Below are positions 1 to 5,838 of a stretch of 7,041 nt of DNA, in pieces. This stretch comes from Christensenella sp. UBA1262 (GTDB lineage Bacteria > Bacillota > Clostridia > Christensenellales > CAG-917). The notes under the pieces were generated by a model that saw nothing but the letters and a program-made list of their open reading frames with translations, was not told where the DNA came from and made no database searches. Position 1 is the stretch's first letter. Every line of letters begins with the position of its first letter. A program made the translations under genes and the position numbers. The stretch is taken from contig DBVO01000038.1 in NCBI GenBank assembly GCA_002308215.1, forward strand, positions 287 through 7,327, read 5' to 3'.

Positions 1-392
1 ATTCCCATTGTTGGATATGGAATATCCAATTTTAATGCATCTACCAATACAACATCAGGTTTAACGGATAAAGACATAATTGCATCTCGCATACATGCCT
101 TTGTAGCATTTAATATGTTGAGTTCGTCAATTTGTTCTGGAGTATATGAAACAGTAGATACTGCAATTGCCTTCGAAAGAATCTCGTCATAAAGCTTTTC
201 TCTTTTGCCTTTTGACACTTTTTTTGAGTCATTGACACCTACAATAAGGTTATCTAGATCCATAATTACTGCAGTACAAGTAACAGGACCTGCAAGTGGA
301 CCACGTCCTACTTCATCAATTCCACAAATCAATTTGTATCCTTTGGAACGAAGTTCGTTTTCATATTTCATTAGTTCTTCTGGACGAACCAT
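1..392 (-). CDS. rnhB: Ribonuclease HII, N-terminal part (cut by left window edge)
   Basis: Ribonuclease HII cleaves the RNA strand of RNA-DNA hybrids and cuts 5' of ribonucleotides misincorporated in DNA. It acts in the cytoplasm with two metal ions. About 130 codons are visible before the gene leaves the window at base 1. The signature GIDEVGRGPLAGPV lies at residues 24-37 and supplies the first two catalytic acids, D26 and E27. Further family motifs are NDSKK (54-58), NILNAT (92-97) and LVDALKL (116-122), with D118 as the third acid; the fourth should lie beyond the edge. The ATG at 392-390 is chosen because an in-frame TGA lies two codons upstream and an AGGTGA Shine-Dalgarno sits at 396-401. 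The gene follows rbgA by 37 bp, the usual Firmicutes order, and is probably co-transcribed with it. Nothing visible looks degraded. Type HII rather than HIII is supported by the motif set. Confidence 0.95.
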   Translation of the reverse strand, partial: MVRPEELMKYENELRSKGYKLICGIDEVGRGPLAGPVTCTAVIMDLDNLIVGVNDSKKVSKGKREKLYDEILSKAIAVSTVSYTPEQIDELNILNATKACMRDAIMSLSVKPDVVLVDALKLDIPYPTMG

Positions 393-429
393 TTTTCACC
401 TATATAAAAACCGTTTAACCGGAGTATTT

Positions 430-1269
430 TCAAATTCTAGGATTTTCAAGCATGATTTTGCCAAGTTTTCCTTTCCTAAACTCGTCAATAATCATCTTTG
501 CAGTACGGGTATAATCTATTTGATTCCCCTTCATTTTAAAGCCACGTGAAATGGCAATAGCATCAAAAAGTTCAAGTGTATCATCAGGTATTTCTTCAAG
601 TCCATAACGATTCTTCAAGTTATCTGGATACTTGTTCTTGATTTCATCAAGAAAATCATAGCACAAATCGCCTTCATCAAGAATATCATCACGAATAGAA
701 CCGATATAAGCTAAATGATGTGCTACAGTTTGGTCTTCAAATTTTCCCCAAAGTGTACCTGGAGTATCCAAGAAATCCACATTGTCAACTGATAACCACT
801 GTTTACCACGTGTTACACCTGGTCTATCCCCTGTAACAGCTTTGGCTTTTTTAATCATCGAATTGATAATTGTTGATTTTCCACTATTTGGAACGCCAAC
901 GACCATAGCTCTTACTGATACATTTGCGCCTTTTTTTGCATATTTTTCAATTTTGTCAGCAACTACTTGCTTAAGCCCTGCGACTATTTGTGAGCAATCT
1001 CCCGATGTTCCAATAGCTTTTACAAATGGTTTGCCTTCATCGGTAAACTTTTTGCACCACTTCTCCAAGTCTGACTTATCAACAAGGTCACACTTGTTAA
1101 ATACGTATAGGACTTTTTTGCCTTGCAAAAGTTTGTCAAATAATGGATTATTGCACGAATAAACAGCTCTAGCATCAATGACATAGATGAGAGCATCAAC
1201 AAGACGAAGATTATCCTCCATCATACGAATAGCTTTGGTCATATGACCTGGAAACCACTGAATATTCAT
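430..1269 (-). CDS. rbgA: Ribosome biogenesis GTPase RbgA (YlqF)
   Basis: This is a circularly permuted GTPase that acts in late assembly of the 50S ribosomal subunit; in Bacillus it binds the pre-50S particle and is needed for incorporation of late proteins. The permuted motif order is visible: G4 NKCD at 58-61, a G5-like TSG at 88-90, G1 GVPNSGKS at 125-132, a G2 threonine in PGVTRG at 150-155, and G3 DTPG at 168-171. The N-terminal WFPGHM holds His9, the residue shown in B. subtilis RbgA to be needed for GTP hydrolysis. A helical C-terminal RNA-binding region follows from about residue 180. At 279 aa the length is normal. The start is fixed by the N-terminal WFPGHM motif, although its Shine-Dalgarno (AGGA, 1272-1275) is only 2 nt from the ATG. 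It follows trmD by 26 bp. In many Firmicutes rplS would sit in that gap; it is absent here. Confidence 0.96.
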   Translation of the reverse strand: MNIQWFPGHMTKAIRMMEDNLRLVDALIYVIDARAVYSCNNPLFDKLLQGKKVLYVFNKCDLVDKSDLEKWCKKFTDEGKPFVKAIGTSGDCSQIVAGLKQVVADKIEKYAKKGANVSVRAMVVGVPNSGKSTIINSMIKKAKAVTGDRPGVTRGKQWLSVDNVDFLDTPGTLWGKFEDQTVAHHLAYIGSIRDDILDEGDLCYDFLDEIKNKYPDNLKNRYGLEEIPDDTLELFDAIAISRGFKMKGNQIDYTRTAKMIIDEFRKGKLGKIMLENPRI

Positions 1270-1279
1270 AATCCTATCT

Positions 1280-1298
1280 TAATTTGCAAAGCAAATTA
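1280..1298 (-). repeat. Perfect inverted repeat spanning the trmD stop codon
   Basis: The 19-bp sequence at 1280-1298 is a perfect inverted repeat with 8-bp arms (TAATTTGC / GCAAATTA) and a 3-nt loop. It contains the whole TAA stop of trmD and ends 4 nt before the weak AGGA ribosome site of rbgA. In the operon mRNA the hairpin is not followed by a U-run, so it is not an intrinsic terminator for these genes. A six-T run lies on its other side and would suit only plus-strand transcription. It may tune trmD-rbgA translation or mark a processing site; no function can be shown. Confidence 0.5.
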
Positions 1299-2015
1299 TT
1301 TTTTGTGTTTACGCTTCTTTTTTGGCAAATATTGATCAATTGGTGCATCAACAAGTAAATCTGGACGATTCTTCATTGTAATTTCGAGAGATTTTTCTAA
1401 ACGCCAATTAGCTATATCCTTATGGTTACCATCTAGCAAAACTTTTGGCACACTTACGCCTCTATAAACTTCTGGGCGAGTGTATTGTGGATATTCTAGA
1501 AGACCATTAGAAAAACTCTCTTCTTCTGTTGAAGCATTTGAACCAAGAACACCGTCAATATATCGTGCTACAGCATTAACTGTAACAAGTGCTGGCAACT
1601 CTCCACCAGTTAAAACATAATCGCCTATCGATAATTCTTCATCAATAAACATATCAATGACTCTTTGATCAATACCTTCATAATCACCACAAAGGATTAA
1701 AATCCTTTGACAAGATGCTAAACTCTCAACTTTTTGTTGATTAAGTCTTGCACCACGTGGAGACATATATATTCTCCAAGCTTCGTGATTAGGATCTACA
1801 TGTTCAATTGATCGAGCGATTGGATCAGGAGTCATGAGCATCCCTGCGCCACCACCATAAGGTGTGTCATCAGTTTTTTTATGTTTATCAAGTGTAAAAT
1901 CTCGAATATTCGTAACTTGGACATCAAAAACACCATCTCCAATTGCTTTACCAATGAGACTATGTTTTAATACGTCAAAATATTCAGGAAATACGGTTAG
2001 AATATCGAATTTCAT
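1296..2015 (-). CDS. trmD: tRNA (guanine37-N1)-methyltransferase TrmD
   Basis: TrmD transfers a methyl group from SAM to N1 of G37 in tRNAs that read codons starting with C or some G, which prevents +1 frameshifting. It is a SPOUT-family dimer with a trefoil-knot SAM site. Visible landmarks are DDTPYGGGAGM (49-59), CGDYEGIDQR (109-118) and the knot segment IGDYVLTGGELPA (130-142). SFSNGLLEYPQYTRPEV follows at 167-183, then LLDGNH (193-198) and WRLEKSL (204-210). The length of 239 aa is normal. The position matching the E. coli general base Asp169 appears to be Glu166 (EESF instead of EDSF). The protein ends in a lysine-rich tail, residues 231-239. The ATG has an AGGTG site at 2023-2027 with 7-nt spacing, 14 bp after rimM. 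Its pairing with rpsP and rimM in one operon is widespread in bacteria. Confidence 0.97.
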   Translation of the reverse strand: MKFDILTVFPEYFDVLKHSLIGKAIGDGVFDVQVTNIRDFTLDKHKKTDDTPYGGGAGMLMTPDPIARSIEHVDPNHEAWRIYMSPRGARLNQQKVESLASCQRILILCGDYEGIDQRVIDMFIDEELSIGDYVLTGGELPALVTVNAVARYIDGVLGSNASTEEESFSNGLLEYPQYTRPEVYRGVSVPKVLLDGNHKDIANWRLEKSLEITMKNRPDLLVDAPIDQYLPKKKRKHKK

Positions 2016-2029
2016 GCAATTACACCTAA

Positions 2030-2533
2030 TTAATTATAAACGACAACGCGACGGAACACCATATCATCAAGCGCCATTTCACCATTTTCAATATCAACGG
2101 ACCTAATGAGCTGTTTTAATGCTGGGAATGAACAAGTAGAATCTTGAGTTTTAACAACATACACATCAGCAGAACCATATTGAAGTACATCAATTATTTC
2201 GCCAATACGTTCACCAGAAACATATACATCGATACCTAAAAGGTCTGCGATATAATAATTTCCAGCTTCAAGTTTCGGCAAATCACTACGTGATACTGAA
2301 ATCATTTTGCCTCTTAATAGCTCTGCAGCATCCATATCGTTAACACCTTCTAATCCAAGTGTCCCGAATGATCCATCTAACGTTAAACGTCTAATTTTGT
2401 ACTCTACTCCGTCTAATTTTAGTCTTTTTAGAACAGAAAAACGCGCAGGATTCGAGGAGAACGTCTCAATTTTGACGTCCCCTTTAAGTCCATGCGGTTT
2501 GAGTACTTTGCCAATAGTCAGTTCAGTTTTCAT
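2030..2533 (-). CDS. rimM: Ribosome maturation factor RimM
   Basis: RimM binds the 30S head near S19 and helps maturation of the 3' domain of 16S rRNA. From the ATG at 2533 the protein has 167 aa, the usual size. The N-terminal RimM beta-barrel opens with TIGKVLKPHGLKGDVK (6-21), the hallmark glycine/HG/GDV pattern. The C-terminal PRC-barrel domain starts at YYIADLLGIDVY (about residue 93) and includes GEIIDVLQYGSADVYVV. The frame stays open upstream to a TTG at 2551, but that start has no convincing ribosome site and adds six residues outside the family motif, so the ATG is preferred. With this start the gene overlaps khpA by 11 bp, with a weak purine-rich site (GAAGAGAAAG, 2534-2543), which suggests coupling to khpA translation. 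It precedes trmD by 14 bp. Confidence 0.94.
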   Translation of the reverse strand: MKTELTIGKVLKPHGLKGDVKIETFSSNPARFSVLKRLKLDGVEYKIRRLTLDGSFGTLGLEGVNDMDAAELLRGKMISVSRSDLPKLEAGNYYIADLLGIDVYVSGERIGEIIDVLQYGSADVYVVKTQDSTCSFPALKQLIRSVDIENGEMALDDMVFRRVVVYN

Positions 2534-2762
2534 CTTTCTCTTCGATGACAACGTTGTATCTTACACTACTCTTAGCACTTGCTGATTTGACAATAGTACG
2601 GATTGCTTTAGCAATTCTGCCTTGTTTTCCGATAATTTTGCCAATATCTTTCTTTGCAATAGTGATGATGATATCAACGCTTGCATCACCCTCAACCATT
2701 TCCACGGTATAATCACCGTCTGGAACGAGAGCAGAAACGAGATATTCAACAAGTTCTATCAT
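2523..2762 (-). CDS. khpA: KH-domain RNA-binding protein KhpA (YlqC family)
   Basis: This 79-aa protein is a single KH domain of the YlqC/KhpA family found between rpsP and rimM in Firmicutes. In Streptococcus pneumoniae and relatives KhpA pairs with KhpB (Jag/EloR), binds many RNAs and affects cell elongation and division; that role is inferred here from the family. The RNA-gripping loop is visible as IGKIIGKQGRIAKAIR at 40-55, with the GxxG motif GKQG at 45-48. The C-terminal strand SVRYNVVIEEKDEN completes the fold. The start is supported by a GGAG site at 2769-2772, 6 nt before the ATG, placed just after the rpsP stop (12-bp gap). Its end overlaps rimM by 11 bp. The sequence is complete and nothing is missing. 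Confidence 0.93.
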   Translation of the reverse strand: MIELVEYLVSALVPDGDYTVEMVEGDASVDIIITIAKKDIGKIIGKQGRIAKAIRTIVKSASAKSSVRYNVVIEEKDEN

Positions 2763-2774
2763 AATCTACTCCGA

Positions 2775-3023
2775 TTACTTCTTTTCGATAATGCCTTGTT
2801 GTTTCAAAAGACCACTAACTGTTGCTGTTGGTTGTGCGCCCTTTGCGAGCCAAGCTTTTGCTTTCTCTGCATCGATAACGATTTGCTTTGGATCAGAAAC
2901 TGGATTGTAAAAACCGATTTGATCGATATATTCACCATCTCTTGCTTTTCTTGAATCGATTGCTACGATGCGATAGAAAGGTTGCTTCTTTGCGCCCATT
3001 CTTGTGAGTCTGAGTTTAACCAT
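2775..3023 (-). CDS. rpsP: 30S ribosomal protein S16
   Basis: S16 is an early-binding protein of the 30S body/platform that stabilises folding of the 5' and central domains of 16S rRNA. The 82-aa sequence is full length. It begins MVKLRLTRMGAKKQPFYRIV, the canonical S16 N-terminus, followed by the conserved ARDGEYIDQIGFYNP segment (27-41) and the helical C-terminal part with AWLAKGAQPTATV (57-69). The ATG has the strongest ribosome site in the window, GGAGGA at 3031-3036 with 7-nt spacing, as expected for a highly expressed ribosomal protein. It is separated from ffh by an unusually long 158-bp spacer that may hold leader structures. It leads directly into khpA. Confidence 0.98.
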   Translation of the reverse strand: MVKLRLTRMGAKKQPFYRIVAIDSRKARDGEYIDQIGFYNPVSDPKQIVIDAEKAKAWLAKGAQPTATVSGLLKQQGIIEKK

Positions 3024-3181
3024 TGTTTGTTCCTCCGATATTTATTGTTTTCTTTATTTGTTTTAGCGTGCTGAGCACGATTTTGTATCAAAATTCGCTC
3101 AAGTATTCTAATTTTTGATATATTTTTGAGTACTTTTGCTTGATTATTCTTTTAAAATCCGCTTGATTGGCTTATTTCTTA
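3024..3181 (-). other. ffh-rpsP spacer / rpsP leader with two possible hairpins
   Basis: This 158-bp gap is the longest non-coding stretch in the window; every other gap in the unit is under 40 bp. It is AT-rich. Two inverted repeats are visible. One is a palindrome at 3067-3079 (CGTGC stem, 3-nt loop, 43-55 bp before the rpsP ATG). The other is an AT-rich pair at 3086-3095 and 3110-3120 (TATCAAAA arms, 14-nt loop, one bulged base). Neither is followed by a U-run in the mRNA direction, so neither is a clear terminator. An 8-bp direct repeat GCTTGATT occurs at 3138 and 3161. I found no convincing -35/-10 pair; the best is TTGATA with an 18-bp spacer and a poor -10. Confidence 0.4.
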
Positions 3182-4519
3182 TTAGAATGGGAATCCGCCT
3201 TTCATCCCTCTAAGAGCCTTCATTCCGCCTTTTTGCATGCGAGCCATCATGTCTTTTGTGAGTTCAAATTGCTTTAGTAATTGATTTACTTCTTGAATTG
3301 TAGTTCCACTACCCTTAGCAATTCTTTTCTTTTGAGATGACTTAATGATGTCTGGATTTCTGCGTTCTTTTAATGTCATTGATTGAATGATTGCCTTAGT
3401 ATGAAGAAGTTGCTTTTCATCAATCTTTGCATCTTTTAATTGACTTGCATTCATACCTGGGATCATGGACATCATATCTTGCATATTACCCATTTTCTTC
3501 ATGCTTTCAAGTTGCTTAAGATAATCGTCAAGTGTGAATGAGTTTTCTTTAAGTTTCTTTTGGAGAGCCAATGCTTCTTCTTGTGAGAATGCATCTTGTG
3601 CCTTTTCAATAAGCGTAAGCACGTCACCCATTCCAAGAATTCTCGACGCCATTCTTTCTGGATGGAATGGCTCAAGATCTTCCATTTTCTCCCCTGTACC
3701 ATTAAATTTAATTGGTTTACCTGTAACAGCTTTAATAGAAAGTGCAGCACCACCACGTGTATCACCATCAAGTTTTGTCATGATTACACCGGTAATATCA
3801 AGTGATTGATTAAATGTATCCGCAACTGTTACAGCATCTTGACCTGTCATAGAATCTACGACAAGCAAAATTTCTGTAGGATTTACTGCTTTTTTGATGT
3901 TAACAAGCTCTTCCATCAATGCTTCATCAATGTGAAGACGTCCTGCTGTATCGATTATTACAGTGTCATAACCGTTTTTAAGAGCATATTCAATTGCACC
4001 CTTTGCAATCTTTACAGGATCAATATGTCCCATTTCGAAAACTTCGGTGCCTGCTTTATTACCTACTACCTTCAATTGTTGAATTGCAGCTGGTCTATAA
4101 ATGTCACAAGCAGTAAGGAGAACCTTTTTGCCTTGCTTTTTGAGGTAAGTTACAAGTTTTCCACACATTGTAGTCTTACCAGCGCCTTGCAAACCACACA
4201 TCATATAAATTGTAGGTTGTCTATCGCTAACAGCGAGTTTTTGATGTGTAGAGCCCATAAGAGCGCACAATTCATCATTAACAATCTTTACAATTTGTTG
4301 TGCAGGCGTTAAAGATTTCAAAATATCTTCCCCAAGTGCCTTCTCACTAACTTTTGCTGTAAACTCTTTTACAACATTATAGTTAACATCAGCTTCAAGA
4401 AGAGCGACTCGGATTTCTCTCATTGCTTGCTTAATTTCAAGCTCCGTCAATTTTCCTTTATTACGAAGCTTTGAAAAAATATGGTTCATTCTATCGGACA
4501 AACTTTCAAATAATGCCAT
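3182..4519 (-). CDS. ffh: Signal recognition particle GTPase Ffh (SRP54)
   Basis: Ffh is the protein subunit of SRP. It binds signal peptides emerging from the ribosome and 4.5S/6S SRP RNA, and docks with FtsY to deliver nascent membrane proteins to SecYEG. The 445 aa have standard length and domain order. The N domain (1 to about 90) carries ALLEADV at 39-45. The G domain holds the P-loop GLQGAGKTT (109-117), DIYRPAA (139-145), DTAGR (190-194), TKLDGD (248-253) and GTGEKMEDLEPFHPER (274-289). The methionine-rich M domain starts at about 320 and contains the SRP-RNA-binding motif KKRIAKGSGTT (397-407), followed by a methionine-dense C-terminus for signal-peptide binding. The ATG lies 1 bp after the ylxM stop, with GGAGGA at 4525-4530 inside the last ylxM codons, so translation of the two is probably coupled. 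Confidence 0.98.
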   Translation of the reverse strand: MALFESLSDRMNHIFSKLRNKGKLTELEIKQAMREIRVALLEADVNYNVVKEFTAKVSEKALGEDILKSLTPAQQIVKIVNDELCALMGSTHQKLAVSDRQPTIYMMCGLQGAGKTTMCGKLVTYLKKQGKKVLLTACDIYRPAAIQQLKVVGNKAGTEVFEMGHIDPVKIAKGAIEYALKNGYDTVIIDTAGRLHIDEALMEELVNIKKAVNPTEILLVVDSMTGQDAVTVADTFNQSLDITGVIMTKLDGDTRGGAALSIKAVTGKPIKFNGTGEKMEDLEPFHPERMASRILGMGDVLTLIEKAQDAFSQEEALALQKKLKENSFTLDDYLKQLESMKKMGNMQDMMSMIPGMNASQLKDAKIDEKQLLHTKAIIQSMTLKERRNPDIIKSSQKKRIAKGSGTTIQEVNQLLKQFELTKDMMARMQKGGMKALRGMKGGFPF

Positions 4520-4520
4520 T

Positions 4521-4835
4521 TTAGTCCTCCAAAATGCGCTTGATTTGCGCTATAGCATTCTGGACATCAGTATTTTGCTCATTTTCAATCTTTGAGAGCT
4601 CTTCCAAAATGCATCTATCTTTTTCTATAAGATGAAGCTTAGAATCGTATTCACGGAGTGATTTTTCACCTTTTGCCAAACTATCCGCAACTGCTTGACG
4701 AGAAACCCCATATATTTCAGCAATCTCAGCAAGGGATAAATCTTCGTCATAATGCATACGCAGCATATCATTTTGCTTTTCTGTTAGCAAATTACCATAA
4801 TAGCTACGGAGTGTGGCAATTTCAAAGAATTTCAC
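4521..4835 (-). CDS. ylxM: SRP-associated HTH protein YlxM (UPF0122)
   Basis: YlxM is a small helix-turn-helix protein encoded just before ffh in most Firmicutes; in Streptococcus it has been reported to bind SRP components and modulate SRP GTPase activity. The 104 aa resemble sigma factor region 4. An N-terminal helix with YYGNLLTEKQNDMLRMHY (12-29) leads into the HTH LSLAEIAEIYGVSRQAV (33-49), followed by a charged helical tail. The start is a GTG at 4835-4833. It is supported by GAGGTG at 4840-4845 and by family alignment of the TEKQ region; no ATG lies nearby in frame. It is the first gene after the promoter at 4883-4910 and ends 1 bp before ffh. A DNA-binding role cannot be excluded from sequence, because the fold is a transcription-factor fold. 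Confidence 0.93.
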   Translation of the reverse strand: MKFFEIATLRSYYGNLLTEKQNDMLRMHYDEDLSLAEIAEIYGVSRQAVADSLAKGEKSLREYDSKLHLIEKDRCILEELSKIENEQNTDVQNAIAQIKRILED

Positions 4836-4839
4836 AGTT

Positions 4840-4845
4840 CACCTC
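4840..4845 (-). promoter_or_regulatory. Ribosome binding site deciding the ylxM GTG start
   Basis: GAGGTG in the mRNA direction, 4 nt before the GTG at 4835-4833. It lies just after the terminator U-run (4848-4852), so the whole 5' leader of ylxM is only about 40 nt. It is the reason for preferring the GTG as start. Confidence 0.75.
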
Positions 4846-4847
4846 AT

Positions 4848-4882
4848 AAAAATAAGTGGCAAGCATTTTTGCTTACCACCTA
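4848..4882 (-). terminator. Intrinsic terminator of the smc-ftsY unit
   Basis: In the minus-strand RNA the segment folds into a 13-bp stem: arms 4870-4882 and 4853-4865, two G-U wobbles, an AAAA loop at 4866-4869. It is followed at once by a UUUUU run at 4848-4852. This is the textbook form of a factor-independent terminator reading in the direction of the operon. It lies after the ftsY stop and before ylxM, so it should end or attenuate transcripts from smc-ftsY. Its 5' arm abuts the -10 box of the downstream promoter (4883-4888). Confidence 0.8.
4860..4875. repeat. 16-bp palindromic repeat, copy 1 (terminator core)
   Basis: CAAGCATTTTTGCTTA on the plus strand, itself an inverted repeat with AAGCA/TGCTT arms around four T. 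It forms the upper stem and loop of the terminator at 4848-4882 and covers the predicted transcription start of ylxM. An identical copy lies at 4908-4923. Confidence 0.85.
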
Positions 4883-4910
4883 ATTATATCAATTTAAATA
4901 TTGCTGTCAA
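4883..4910 (-). promoter_or_regulatory. Sigma-A promoter for the ylxM-ffh-rpsP operon
   Basis: On the minus strand a perfect -35 box TTGACA (4905-4910) and a perfect -10 box TATAAT (4883-4888) are separated by 16 bp. A TG one base upstream of the -10 (4890-4891) makes an extended -10 element. The spacer is very AT-rich. The start point is predicted at about 4874-4877, giving a leader of about 40 nt before the GTG of ylxM. It should drive ylxM, ffh, rpsP, khpA, rimM, trmD, rbgA and rnhB. Confidence 0.85.
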
Positions 4911-4923
4911 GCATTTTTGCTTA
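4908..4923. repeat. 16-bp palindromic repeat, copy 2 (over the -35 box)
   Basis: Identical to 4860-4875 over all 16 bases and offset by exactly 48 bp. With flanking bases it can form a 9-bp hairpin in the ftsY-side transcript (4905-4926). The TTGACA -35 box makes up the base of the 3' arm. No U-run follows it, so it is not a good terminator alone. It may be a second operator half, or the remnant of a duplicated terminator. Confidence 0.8.
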
Positions 4924-4936
4924 ACATATTAAAATA

Positions 4937-5830
4937 TTATAATAAAGCATTAATAAAATCTGTTGCGTCAAATGGAATTAGGTCGTCAATCTTTTCTCCA
5001 ACGCCAACATAAACGACTGGAAGACCAATTTCATCACTAATTGCTAGTATTACGCCACCTTTTGCAGTGCCATCGAGTTTTGTAAGAATAATTCCGTCTG
5101 TTTCAATGTCTTCTGAGAAGATTTGAGCCTGTGAAACAGCATTTTGACCAGTTGTAGCATCAAGCACAAGGTATTTTCTGAAATCTGCTTCAGGAAGCTC
5201 ACGATCGACTACACGGCATATTTTCTGTAATTCTGCCATAAGGTTCTTTTTATTATGGAGTCTGCCTGCAGTATCAACTAAGATTACATCATTACCACGT
5301 GCTTTTGCACTAGAAATTGCATCAAATACAACAGCTGCTGGATCTGCGCCTTCATTATGGCGAATAACTCTAACGCCAGCTCTGTCGCCCCAGACTTCAA
5401 GTTGTTCGCTTGCAGCGGCTCTAAACGTATCTGCAGCCGCTACAACAACACTGTGGCCTTGTTCTTTGAACATATGAGCTAATTTACCTATAGCTGTTGT
5501 TTTACCAACACCATTAACACCAGAAAGCAAAATAACGAGTGGATATTCATATTCTGGGATGTCATAGTCAATATCCTCAATCATTATTTGGCGAAGCAAT
5601 TCTTTTGCTTCTTCTGGTTTTTTGATTCTTTCTTTAAATGCTCTATCTTTTAGCTCATCTATTAAGTTTTCTGTCGCTGTCAAACCAACGTCAGCAGTTA
5701 AAAGAGCTTCTTCAAGATTCTCATAAAACTCATCATCGAGTTCTCTCGCAGAAAAAGCAAAGAACAACTTCTTTGAAAAAGCGTCCTTTGTCTTTTTAAT
5801 TCCTTCTGCTATTTTTTTAAAAAATCCCAT
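4937..5830 (-). CDS. ftsY: Signal recognition particle receptor FtsY
   Basis: FtsY is the membrane-associated SRP receptor GTPase; it forms a twin with Ffh in which each activates the other's GTP hydrolysis during protein targeting. The 297 aa start with a short basic amphipathic helix, MGFFKKIAEGIKKTKDAF, suited to direct lipid binding, and lack the long acidic A domain of E. coli FtsY, as is usual in Gram-positives. The N domain has ALLTADVG (42-49). The NG domain carries the P-loop GVNGVGKTT (104-112), DTFRAAA (134-140), DTAGR (186-190), TKLDGTAKGG (250-259) and GVGEKIDDLIPF (276-287). The ATG lies 8 bp after the smc stop, with an AAGG site (5837-5840) overlapping that stop, which suggests coupled translation with smc. 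The gene is followed by the terminator at 4848-4882. Confidence 0.98.
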   Translation of the reverse strand: MGFFKKIAEGIKKTKDAFSKKLFFAFSARELDDEFYENLEEALLTADVGLTATENLIDELKDRAFKERIKKPEEAKELLRQIMIEDIDYDIPEYEYPLVILLSGVNGVGKTTAIGKLAHMFKEQGHSVVVAAADTFRAAASEQLEVWGDRAGVRVIRHNEGADPAAVVFDAISSAKARGNDVILVDTAGRLHNKKNLMAELQKICRVVDRELPEADFRKYLVLDATTGQNAVSQAQIFSEDIETDGIILTKLDGTAKGGVILAISDEIGLPVVYVGVGEKIDDLIPFDATDFINALL

Positions 5831-5838
5831 AGTATACC

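Noticed and set aside
393..429. Possible terminator between rbgA and rnhB (CCG...CGG followed by five T)
   Set aside because: The stem is only 3 bp with a 6-nt loop, too weak; rnhB is more likely co-transcribed.
205..549. Plus-strand open frame over rnhB and the rbgA 3' end
   Set aside because: It is antisense to two clearly conserved genes and shows no recognisable motifs; it is a reading-frame shadow.
1280..1304. Plus-strand terminator (hairpin plus six-T run)
   Set aside because: No plus-strand gene exists nearby to terminate and the stem is AT-rich; kept only as an inverted repeat.
2534..2551. Longer rimM start at the TTG at 2551
   Set aside because: No good ribosome site upstream, and the extra six residues precede the normal family start; the ATG at 2533 fits better.
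3061..3090. Promoter for rpsP from TTGATA with an 18-bp spacer
   Set aside because: The -10 match (GCTAAA) is poor and overlaps the palindrome at 3067-3079; not supportable without transcript data.
3806..4312. 168-codon plus-strand open frame inside ffh
   Set aside because: Rich in Cys, Asn and Ile with no domain, antisense to the Ffh G domain; explained by codon bias on the opposite strand.
4839..4847. Two-codon open frame ATG AGG TGA just before the ylxM GTG
   Set aside because: It has no ribosome site of its own, and its bases are explained by the ylxM Shine-Dalgarno.
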